57,705 nt of DNA, from assembly GCF_000524195.1 (NCBI RefSeq), contig NW_020170474.1, forward strand, positions 228,513-286,217. The letters run 5' to 3'. Position numbers and translations under genes: made by a program. Origin of the DNA: Echinococcus granulosus (Eukaryota > Platyhelminthes > Cestoda > Cyclophyllidea > Taeniidae). The notes beneath the pieces are model-generated. The model saw only the letters and a program-made list of their open reading frames with translations, did no database searches and was not told where the DNA came from. Positions 48,070-57,705 of the stretch are shown here, piece after piece (position 1 is the first letter of the stretch; each line of letters begins with the position of its first letter).

Positions 48070-50400
48070 TCTCCTACAATCCCAATCTCACTTAAAAAAT
48101 ACACTACTACTCGCATAACCATATGTTCCTCAATTTTAATGCCTAAATATCCCAACCCCATTAGTAGAGATTTCTGAAGGCCGAATTTAAGTTTTTTTTA
48201 GAGTGGAAAGAGATATTACTCGTAGGTCATCATGGTAATAAATGCGGTGTTAACTAGCAATTTTTTCAATCCATCATTTGGATTTGAACTCTAGTTTTTC
48301 TTGAGTTTGTTTTACAGCATTTTAGAGGCTAGCTAAAGTCCAGATAAACAATAACATTTTTGCAAAAATTGCATTCTAGTTAAGGCGAGGGTAGCATAAT
48401 GCAAGAGGTCTACTTTTATCCTGGTGGTACAGCTACACTTCTTCTGGGCAGTCGCCGTTTTATATCCACCTACAATATCAGCGTATTCGAAGGACGAGAT
48501 CAAACGTTTGACAGAGCACGTCGATTATCTGCTGACAGGCTGCACTTGTCACACGATATAATAATAGTGTGGTGGACATTTTCTTCTCTTTTATCAAAAT
48601 CTAAGCGTTAATTGCTTAACTATATCTCCAAAATAAAAGAAGGAGCTCAAAGATTGGCAGTATTATCTAAATTAAGATGCTGCGTTCTGATTGGTTCGAA
48701 TAAGCACACAGCATACCCAAGCAGACCCCCCGCCGTGAATTCCAACCAATCACAAGGTCGTGCGTCTTTGAATAAAACCCAAAAGGATAAGTTGACTGCA
48801 AATCAACATAAGAAAAAGTTTCATGCATTGGGAAGTCGACCAAACCTTTAACCTTAAATTATGCCCATTGGATTAGTTACTAGGTCAGCACTGGCTGGCC
48901 AATTAGGGGACCATTCTGATTGGCTGGAGTCGTCATTTTGGTGAATTTTTTTTCTAGAGAAATTTTTTTTTGTTTTTTATGCTTGATGGAAATCTAAATG
49001 TTTTCACCACTTTTAGATAAGATAATTGAAATTAGTAACATTTGTTACTCAATTAGACCCTTTTATTACGCTAGAGTGCTTTCGGATCAGATGAACACCC
49101 TCCTTTAAACCTTCTAACTTGGATACCAGTTTCGTCCATTTTCAAACCAGCTCAGACGCCTCAACCACAAGTTTTGCAGGCGGAGTAGCCATGGCTAATA
49201 AATGGCTTGGGTCTTGCGGTCAAAGCCATTGGTTGTATGCACGCACATACGATGTTTGAGGTCATGTTGAGGTCATGGTAAGCGCTCAGAGCCACGATTG
49301 CTAATTTTCTCTCGTCTTCCCTCTCTCTCTCTTGCTGGTTGCCATCACAACGAAGTGGCTGGATGCGCAGCGTGGGTGAATGCAACACGTCACAAGCTGA
49401 GAATAAACAAGTAAATTTGCTTTAGAGTAGGGTCCTCTACCTAGTTTACTACTGCACCCTTGTTGGGGTTAATCAGTCCCCAATAGCAAAGACTTTAAGC
49501 CAATTTAGTCATCTTACACTAAAGTTGCTTGCAATTCCATCCACATATGTCAGTAGTTCTCTTTCTAACTAATCATTAGTTACTCATTCGGTTATAGAAT
49601 GTCCGTAGATTTTAGAGGAGGAATCTTCCATAAAAAGCAAAATAATTAATTCTTTGTTTAAATATAGCACAAAAGAGCTTAAACAGTTTGTCCTGGCCCT
49701 ATTTATCCGGGCAAAGATTTTCTTTTGCTAATCTTCTAATCCTTTGATAAAGTTATCCTTATTTAAAAACAATTTCAGGCCCGCTAATCATTCCAAATTA
49801 TTGTTTTAGCTATCAAAAAGCGGTGTGGTAATTCGCATTTAATACGATTTTGCACTGTTGAATTGTAAAGGGATATGCTCTTCCATTTTTTGGTAGCCAA
49901 TCAAAACTAGGTCTGTTCTAAATATTCCTGTAGCCAATCAAAATAAACTCAGATCTAATTAATTCCGCAAAATCTGGGCAGTGAAGTTTTTGGTTGTATT
50001 TTCTATCACATAGTTATGACATGAAACAAGGGCATCACCTGACTAGCTGAACCTGAGCTTTCTAAAGCCTAAGTCGTTGTTGGACTAAACACGTTGCATT
50101 GTTTCAGGTCATGCTTTTACAAATCAACGCATAAATGACGTCGCAGATCAAAATCAGGTGAGATTCGTTCCCCAAAATATTAACATAAATCACTGTTTTT
50201 AATAGGGACCTTATTATCTCCACGCAAACTACACACGACACTGATTTTCCTATCTGAACCCCGGGGTCACAAATATGTGACGTGCTTACTAGTTCATAAG
50301 TAATGGACTCTTCTATCTCTGTGAAGTAGCAGCAAGTGGTTGGGCCAGCCAGAGGCTTATGATTGCGTGGAGCTATTCCCGAAAAATAAAACATCTAGGC
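48070..50400. other. AT-rich insert in the right arm with CCAAT motifs
   Basis: Absent from the left arm. It has CCAAT or inverted ATTGG motifs at 48689, 48746, 48899, 48918, 49897 and 49934. The last two lie in a repeated TAGCCAATCAAAA word (49894-49906 and 49931-49943). A plus-strand ATG frame at 48399 runs 70 codons to a TAA and the same frame then stays open to 48851; no domain is recognised. A DR5 AGGTCA pair lies at 49259-49275. The composition suggests a promoter-rich or transplanted segment, but no gene can be supported. Confidence 0.3.
49259..49275 (+). promoter_or_regulatory. AGGTCA direct repeat, 5-nt spacer (DR5)
   Basis: Perfect AGGTCA, TGTTG, perfect AGGTCA; the second DR5 in the window. 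Confidence 0.3.
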
Positions 50401-51034
50401 TACTAGAGGCTATTTTCCTTTATTAGCCTGCCGCCAAACGCCCCAAGCAGCCTCATCATCCTTCGCCCTTTCTGCTTGACAAATGGAGACGGTCGTTGAA
50501 GTCGTTCGACTCGTACTACACTTGGGCATCCCATTGCGCACTTGTCCAGTGATCCTCCATTTCACTCAATGGGTTGATGACGCATGACGTAGGGATGACT
50601 AATTTGTCAGTTCAGTCTGGGTGCCAAATTTTCCTTGCCATTGGGAGGCTTCGAGGGGACCAAGGACCTAGAGGGGAAGGAATAAACAACATAACTGAGG
50701 CATGCTTTAGCTGAAGCATTTGTTTAATCAGAGTTCACATTGCACGGGACCACTGAATGAAAGCGTCTCAGGTGATGAGAGATATGTGATGCTGGAAATT
50801 AGACGGCGTTGTGCCCACGAGGGCTGTGTAAGACCCCTAATTCATTAGCCAAATACTAAACCAACTGCCTGAATAACTAGTGTTTGGGGATGTAGAAGAG
50901 ATGTGGGATCATTGGAGAAGAGGTGTTGATGGAAGTGATTTAGCGAGTTCAGTGGGTGATGGGGATTATCTTTGGGTGAATGCGTACCTGGACATTGTTC
51001 ACACCTTGTCAACACAAGCATTTGGACATGAGTG

Positions 51035-51066
51035 ATTGACTGACTGACTGACTGACTGACCGACTG
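51035..51066 (+). repeat. TGAC tetranucleotide microsatellite (right arm)
   Basis: Reverse-complement counterpart of 36682-36711 with the same unit number, differing by one flanking base. Confidence 0.8.
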
Positions 51067-51600
51067 GCGATTTGCTGGAGGAGCTTAGGTCCAATCGTGG
51101 AGGTGGTGACATAGTTCAGTGTGCGGTAAGTGTGTCGTACAGATAACGTGAAGCTCAGTGATTGTGGTGGGACATCTGGTTGAGACACCATTACACCTGC
51201 TGGAGGGAGACAGCCTCATCTGTGGTGGTTATGCTCCTTGTGCCCACCGTCCACAGGCCTCGACAGTAATTGTTGTAACCATTCAGCTCGTCCTGCCCCC
51301 GACAAACACACAACCTGCAATGGAAGTGCTTTAGAGACCAGTTATGATTACATGAAAACAATGAGTGCGTCTGATCACTCACTGGGGCTGGTAAGCTCGG
51401 ATGGATGGTGCGATGGGCAGAAAGACGCCTTCCTGCCTTTTGCCAACTGGACGGGATCTTCTGCGATGGTTTAGCCAAAGTGACAAGAATTTCCCTATCA
51501 CAGCCCTCCAGACACCGTTTAGCTCATACATGCATGGATTAATGACTTCGGTTTTCTCACTGGGGTGGTCCAAATCTGGCAAACATCTACCATCAACAGA

Positions 51601-53778
51601 CTGGGTGGGATTTCAACCAAAAGGATTTTCAGAAGACCTCCATGGTCTGAGAAGCAGGGGCATTTGAACTAATCAAACAGGCGGCATTTCCGAGTAAGTG
51701 ACTACCACATCCTAGACACAATGCTCATTTTTCCTCCGAAGCGCTTGTGGTAAATGAGTCAAAATATAGTCGAACGTACTCGAAAATTGCTAAAAACTTC
51801 TTCAAGGAGAGGTCTGTATATTCGAGGTCACCTCTAGACAACTCGAGCGTTGGAAGGTGAAAACTTTTCCACCAAACACGCTTAGCAATGGCTAATAGGC
51901 TTACAAGACCTCAAACTTCATGCCATAAAATTAATTCATGAGTGGATTTTTCCTTTAAAAGGGGAGGAATGAGGGAAGGAAAAAGAAGGGTACACCGCCT
52001 TTATATTACCTTGACTGAACAATCACATGATTACGCAGCAATTTGGAAGCAAAAGTGAAACCAGATTTTCCTCTCTCTACTTCCAAATGTAGAATTTGCA
52101 ATTAGCTCCCATCCCATTGGAAAAGGATCATAGATAGCAGTTTTCCTGCTTATTTCCATGAATTAGGGATAAGGAGAAGCGTTCTGCGATTTTTCCAACC
52201 ATCTCTTGCTACAAATTTGACAAAATTTCTCTCGGTCTTAAGAGATGGCTCTAAAAATTTAACATTTTTGCCGAAGAAAAAAAAACAAAGTACTTATAAC
52301 TGAACCACTGCGTGTGTGTGTTTATGCATTGCTGTAAATGTGGGCCACCAGGAGGTGCGATGACCTCTGACCCTAAAATGACCGCCGGCAGAACAACGCC
52401 TGGTAAACAAATCTGTCGATTGTACTACACCATCCCATCCTTCATTCAATCTCTCAAAGCCGCTGCTAACCATCACTTTTTTCTTTCCTATTTGCAAATA
52501 AACCTGAAGCTTGCTACTTGCGGAGCCATGCTACTTAAATGGTTATATCAGTAGGAAGTATGTTCATTCATTTACATGATCTGACGACTACGTGTACTTC
52601 TTTACAGCTATTTCCAGCTCAACATCTTGAAATGATTTGCTCAAAAGTGGTCAGATCAGATCAGCATACCTTCACCATTGAGTTCCAATTTGGCGCAGAG
52701 TTAAGCCGGAAATGTGATTGTCTCCACTTTACTACTAAATGTCATTTGACAGTCAATTTAATAACCACAGGGAATCATTTTCCTTACCTTTTCTGATTGA
52801 TACATCAAACTCCAAAAAACCACCTTCCCTATTGTGACAATCAGGCGAACAGCACTACAATATCCAGAGGCTAGCTGATTAACCACCATTGAAAATAATT
52901 GTTCTACTGAATTTAAAAAGTTGATAGTTATTTAACAAGCTCAGTAAAACAAGCTCTGCCCACACCACCCGAACTGCTGGCCTACCAGCGCCCTGTGACG
53001 CCCTCAAAGGTGGCATAGGCTCCGCATTGGTAAAGAATAGGACGACTTCCACTGCGAATTTCAAACAAACTCATTCCTTAACCGACCAGCTTGTGGATGC
53101 TTTGGGTAGCGCCACAGGAGAAGGGACTAATCTGTTGAGAATTGCCTCAATGCAGGGATACGAGAATGAGCTACCTCGGATCCTGAACAGCATTGGACCA
53201 GAAGTCACATGGAACAGAAAAGATGGAACCAGGATAAAGTTCAGGGAAGCCACCTTATCTAGCCAAATGTCCTCACAAATAGGATTTACCGTACAGCACA
53301 CAGAACATCATCTGACGTCGTTGGATTCAACAACCGGCATCTGATCATCATCCCCGTCCTGTAGATGAATTTACTTCTCTCGGCTGCCGAACTGATGGTA
53401 TATTGAGAAGCATAGTCGTAGGGAGAGATCTCACGCAGCATTAATCCCTCCTGCGTTACTAGCCATCCAACTCTTCCTTACCCTGGTCACCGACCCATTT
53501 CCAGGCTCCTGGTGATGCTTTCAAGGTAAAGACAATCGCTACAAGTTCTGAAAAGGCAACCTCAAGTACCGATGCCTTGAACTCAACCATGAATGCTTAT
53601 TTGATACTCCAAAAGAAGAAATAGTACAGGGGGACGAGCTCAGTTACTGCAAAAAGAACGGGATGCCAAATTAAAAGAAAAAACAAACATTGGGAGGGTC
53701 GTTTAGCACCAAAACTAGAAAGCGAGACGTATCAATTGGTAGAAGGGTTGAGAGCAGGGATGAGAGAGCATCAATCGG
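51601..53778. other. Intergenic, nothing recognised
   Basis: Contains a short GT run near 52310-52320 and open frames on both strands (for example 53027-53344 plus, which lacks an ATG start). None has recognisable domains or splice-phase support. The 3' untranslated region of the glycanase gene must begin at its right end; no AATAAA is visible close to the stop. Confidence 0.4.
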
Positions 53779-56700
53779 TCATTTTTTGTCCTTTTTCTCA
53801 TCTTTTTGCAATGAGACCTTGAACTCCAAAGGCCATGTATCGTGATCGGTTTCCTGAAGAAAAAGGAGAAAAGTAGGCAAAGACAGCTAGAAAGAACTTT
53901 TCACAAAACCGTAATATACTGATGCAAGGACTGAAAACAATGACACGCACACACACACACACGCACCTTCTGACGAAAGATCTGCGATTTCTGCCACACC
54001 GAGGGATCGGTATTCTCCAACTCATTCCATAAGCGTGCAGTCAGCCGCACCTGCTTAGCGCCCGCGAAATCCGCGCACGCGGAAAATGGCGCTGAGCCCA
54101 CAGAAAGAGAGCGACTCTTCGATATGTCAGTTGTCACGTCTAACGTCACTTTGGAGCGCTCTTCAAAAATTGCCATGGTGGCAAACAGTGTTACCGCTTT
54201 CACAGAATACTCTGTGTCAGACAGGTCAATAAGCCACTCGATCACCCCGTCTTCGTAGCTCTGACAGCCCGCTTTGCGAGCCAAGTAAACCATTTTCCAA
54301 TCCTTCTCAACCTAAACAATAAAATTGGTATTCAAAACATGCAAGTAGACATTACTCCAGGAAAGCATGGACACTAGACACCTTTCGCGCGATGTTTCGC
54401 CATCGCAGAGCCATGGACGTCCAGCCCTGTTTATAAACCTCCTTAAGGTACTTCGGTCCCTCATTGGATCGCTGCGAAGACACCTCACTGTCGTCATTAG
54501 TTGTCGCTGGAGCCTCCTTATGATAGGGTCTCGCATAGGCATCAAGGGAACAACTGTAACGAATGTAGATACAACTTTGCGACAGTTCGGCCGGTGTTGG
54601 GTTGATCACAAAGCCCGAGCTGCAGACGATAAATCAAGATAGAGGATTGGGCATCTACTTATATTGATATAAGTACCAAAGAAATTAGTAGTACATTACC
54701 CCTCCCACGGAAGTGGAGCTATGCCAAATTCAAGACGAGAACGTCTCCATGATTCCGATCCCGACTTTCGGCCTTGAAGCGACTCAAGTGAGGGTCTGGG
54801 AGGAACCATCATGACAGCGAGTTCCTGGACTGTTGTAGAGAGGCCAAAAGGCGCATTTTCGTAGTCTGGAATGGCTTGAGCAGCTTCGTCATGAACTTGG
54901 GCGAGATAGCGCGCCAGACAGTTTTCGGAGACACTTTGCCGACGTCGACAGACCTATAGGAGTCGGAGTAAATAGACAGTTAGGAACAACGACCTCAAGA
55001 ACTCTGCGTCTTCAAAATACCACCTACGGCCTTGAAATCGGTGGAATACTTCCAAACCACGTCTGCAACATCCACACCTTCGTAGCGAAGTAAGGCGTCT
55101 TCGGTAGGAGGTGGAACTGTAAACGCGAACATATAGGAAAGATTCTTCTTCCATCCCTGTTCATAGACCAGTGGGACGTCAACTAGACCCTCACAGGGAT
55201 CAACATGAACCCAACGACCTTCTTTGCTCGAAGCAGCTCTTTCGTGGGCGAGATCTTCAAGGTCGGTTAGCCATCTAAAGGGAGAAAGAGTAGGTGCTGT
55301 ACCTAAACTACTTTATATTGTAAAGATGATAGAATCGTAAGTGGTGCGCTTTTTTTAGAGCCTCTCCACAAGCTAGTTCCCAATTAAAGCTACCAAGGAA
55401 ATAAGGAGGCTTAAAGAAAAAGAAGAGGAACTTACACCTCACAAAAGACATGATCCGAGATATCAAGCACCAACCGAACTCCTGGAAACCATGGTGGTCC
55501 CTTGGCAGCATCATCGTCAGCATCGGCCTTCTTGCCATCCCCATTTGCCTTCCTTAATGAGGCGAGAATGAAGCAGAAGCAGGCAGCCCACTCGCCACAC
55601 CTCCCCTCCTTTGTCTGCAAGAGCTTTGCAGGGTTATTGAAACGTGGAAAGCGCTTTTGTGGATGTGAGGAGGAGGTGGGACACGTGTAAATCTCCACAA
55701 AGTGAGCTGAACCCTCAGCAAACTCAGCTTCAGTGGGATGGCCAGACTTCGCGACCATGACAGAGCCGCAATTGTCGCAGACTTGATTCTGTGTCCAGGT
55801 AAAGAAGTCTTCCTTGAACCAGCGCAACAAAGCCCGTAGAAGACTGTAGGGTCCGACGTTTTTGGGAGAGGTTCTACTTAGATCCGCTGCCTCTTTCAGG
55901 AGATTATCCAGAGGAACAGCTTTTCGGGCCAATACCTGGAAGGAGAAAGCTCACTCTAGCGCACTACATTCCGAAGTATTGATAAGGGAATAATGTCGAT
56001 TATGCTACTATCAATCTCCAACTAGTAGCAAAACTACCCATCCTAGGATTGGAACGGCAATTTAAGTGATTGGCAGGGTTTTGGCTACGTCTCGTTTGAA
56101 AAACACACCACATTAGAAATATTTGTGTTGGATCAGTCAAGAATTTAGTTTCCAAACACATTCAGTATCGACTTTGGGAGTCGGTATTGAAGACGCTAAG
56201 TCAAACAAGCCTTGGTCTGTGATAATCGGTTTCTAGTGACCAAAACCACTTCAGCACACATCATGCCGACAATTTGAAGAATTAATTCTGCTCCAGTAAT
56301 TAAAATCTTACTCAGAAATAAATCAAGAAGATGATATGCGACATGGGCTAATAGGATACGACAACTTTCCAACTCTCACTTACACTTCAACAAGAACAGA
56401 GCAATACCAACAGAATCTTGTGTCATCTTATCTGCGAGATCCACGGGAATAATCTAATTGTGACCTACTTGAGTCCGTTTAAACCCACAATCACTGGTTT
56501 TTCAAAAAGAAATTTAAGTCCATCAGATGAAATACAGAAATCAGGGAGAAATGGTTCAAAGCGCTATGAAAATTTGATGAAAAACAGTCAACTGATAAAC
56601 ACACCTGATAGGCGGGGTTAGCGTACAGGGCAACGTCGTGGCGATAGTCTTCCAGCTTTGAAAGGAGAGTATTTTCTTTAGGAGAGATTCTAGGAGGTGG

Positions 56701-57406
56701 TGGACCTCGAAGTTGTCGGATTAACTTGTTGATTTGTCGAAGACTGGAAATTGAGGGTAGTATGAGGGATTCAGTTAACTCCTGCAAGTGAAGAGAGAAG
56801 AGGGTCAGTTGAAACTGTACACACGATGGGCACCTGAAATCCCATGCTGAATAGGAATTGCATGCAGCCAGGAGTCACTAAGAAGTACTTCTCGAAGACC
56901 GGATCAGATAGGTTTATCTCAAAAGATTTGCCAACAGCAACTTTTGCAGCAGCAACGTTAGCGACACTCAAGAGCTTTGCTTTGGCCTTTTGAAACGTAG
57001 GAGATGATGAATTAGCTAAAAGTTCTTTAACAGACTCATCTAAATATGCTTCATCAATTGCTTTCTCCAATGCATCAACGTTACCACCTTTAGGGGAGGA
57101 AATAGGTGAGGGAAAAGCAAGGTTACCCGTAAAAGTGCGAATACAAGAGCCATCCTTGTAAAGCTTAAACGTCGGGAGAGAACTTATAAGCTCTCTGTGG
57201 GTCAATTCAGCACACGCATCCACGTTTACTTTGATAAAATACACATCAGTATAGTGATAACGGTAACTGAGTTTCTCGTAAAGTGGACTTGCTCGAGAAC
57301 ATGGACGACACCATACAGCATAAAAATCGACAACCAAAATTTTGTCCACAGATGCTGTACTCTGACATAATTTATCAAAGTCTTCTACGGTTTCTATCTC
57401 TCGCAT
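53779..57406 (-). CDS. PNG1: Peptide:N-glycanase with N-terminal thioredoxin domain
   Basis: Exons in coding order: 57406-56834, 56781-56605, 55935-55436, 55274-55028, 54953-54700, 54619-54382, 54311-53967, 53853-53779; phases agree and give 802 aa. An in-frame TAG directly precedes the ATG. Residues 1-~105 are a thioredoxin fold with WCRPC at 32-36. The transglutaminase-like core has Cys363 in GRCGEWA, His412 in SDHVF and Asp442 in HVDPCEG, matching the Cys-His-Asp triad. Zinc ligands CDNC are at 303-306. A PAW carbohydrate-binding domain (~560-800) carries MVYLARK and ADF.GA. The enzyme removes N-glycans from misfolded glycoproteins in the cytosol during ER-associated degradation (EC 3.5.1.52). 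The domain order matches nematode PNG-1, not vertebrate NGLY1, which has a PUB domain in place of thioredoxin. Insertions lie between the triad residues, and the second zinc CxxC is not intact. Confidence 0.95.
53943..53963 (+). repeat. (CA)n microsatellite in a glycanase intron
   Basis: A short CA run with one interruption, just inside the last intron next to its donor (53854-53966). It does not affect coding. Confidence 0.8.
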
Positions 57407-57705
57407 CTAGATTGCTTTTGCAACGAATGAACGCACGGGTCAGAATGACAGCATACACACCAACTGGCAGGTTTCATAAAGAATATAGTTAAATCAAACC
57501 ATACAAACACAGGTTAGATCCAATCACAAGCCAGGACATATCTCCCATGAAAAGGCTTAAAGTTTCATAATGCTCATTTGCAACTTGCGTTTAATGTTTG
57601 TGTAAAGATCGTCTTCAAATGTGATTAGTGGAATTCGTAGATTTTTCCTAAATACGGTACTGAACTAATTTGAAGAAAATGATTTGGCGTTTTTCTCACC
57701 AAGCC
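57407..57705 (-). promoter_or_regulatory. 5' flank of the glycanase gene
   Basis: Begins with the in-frame TAG at 57407-57409. A CCAATC motif lies at about 57520 and a weak ACTATATTC element at about 57481-57489 (minus strand). The promoter probably lies here, but no strong core element can be assigned and the window ends. Confidence 0.3.

Larger units (their letters stand above)
45747..51600 (-). repeat. Right arm of a large interrupted inverted repeat
   Basis: Reverse-complement counterpart of 36250-41835. Near-identical tracts are 45747-46844 and 50624-51257; homologous but diverged blocks lie at about 46850-47640 and 51260-51600. The part at about 48070-50400 has no clear counterpart in the left arm and looks like inserted sequence. 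The minus-strand frame near 47100-47230 encodes YYDVPPVIFPVNDLQEVS, paralogous to the left arm's YYDVPSMTFSADILQEVS. Confidence 0.85.

Noticed and set aside
36250..51600. Whole inverted-repeat locus as one long-terminal-inverted-repeat DNA transposon (Polinton-like)
   Set aside because: No polymerase, integrase, ATPase or capsid-like sequence was recognised between the arms, and the arms are diverged outside the two conserved tracts, unlike terminal repeats of an intact element.
53027..53344. 105-codon plus-strand frame beside the glycanase gene
   Set aside because: Lacks an ATG start, overlaps a minus-strand open frame and has no recognisable domain.

Overview
The window reads as a parasitic flatworm (Platyhelminthes) nuclear genome, most likely a tapeworm. 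It carries three multi-exon eukaryotic genes with canonical GT-AG introns, long repeat-filled spacers and old retroelement remains. Most coding introns in the two minus-strand genes are 52-113 nt, which fits cestodes. The species cannot be named from sequence alone, and a trematode is not excluded.

Layout: (1) 1733-25532, plus strand: a secreted, probably GPI-anchored adhesion protein (signal peptide, three Ig-like domains, one fibronectin III domain, hydrophobic tail) in nine or ten exons. Its introns of 13.8 and 7.5 kb hold dispersed repeats, GGAT-rich tracts and a few exon-like fragments. (2) 25533-31813: repeat-rich intergenic DNA with a broken Ty3/gypsy integrase and a compact transcription-factor-site cluster. 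(3) 31814-35837, minus strand: a complete six-exon thyroid-hormone-receptor-type nuclear receptor of 808 aa, with CCAAT and TATA-like elements and a near-perfect palindromic thyroid response element just upstream of its ATG. (4) About 36250-51600: a large interrupted inverted duplication. The two arms are old and diverged, but two tracts of equal length (634 bp and 1098 bp) are almost identical. A 100-N gap lies at the inner end of the left arm. The arms carry decayed coding sequence of an unrecognised family, and a third partial copy lies between them. (5) 53779-57406, minus strand: a complete eight-exon cytosolic peptide:N-glycanase of 802 aa with an N-terminal thioredoxin domain.

The three genes do not form an operon or shared pathway: one works in cell adhesion, one in hormone-responsive transcription and one in glycoprotein quality control. 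All exon boundaries were derived by hand from splice consensus, phase agreement and family similarity; no transcript data were used. The two observations most worth following are the mosaic inverted repeat, which looks like gene conversion between inverted arms, and the nuclear-receptor response element in the promoter of a nuclear receptor gene.
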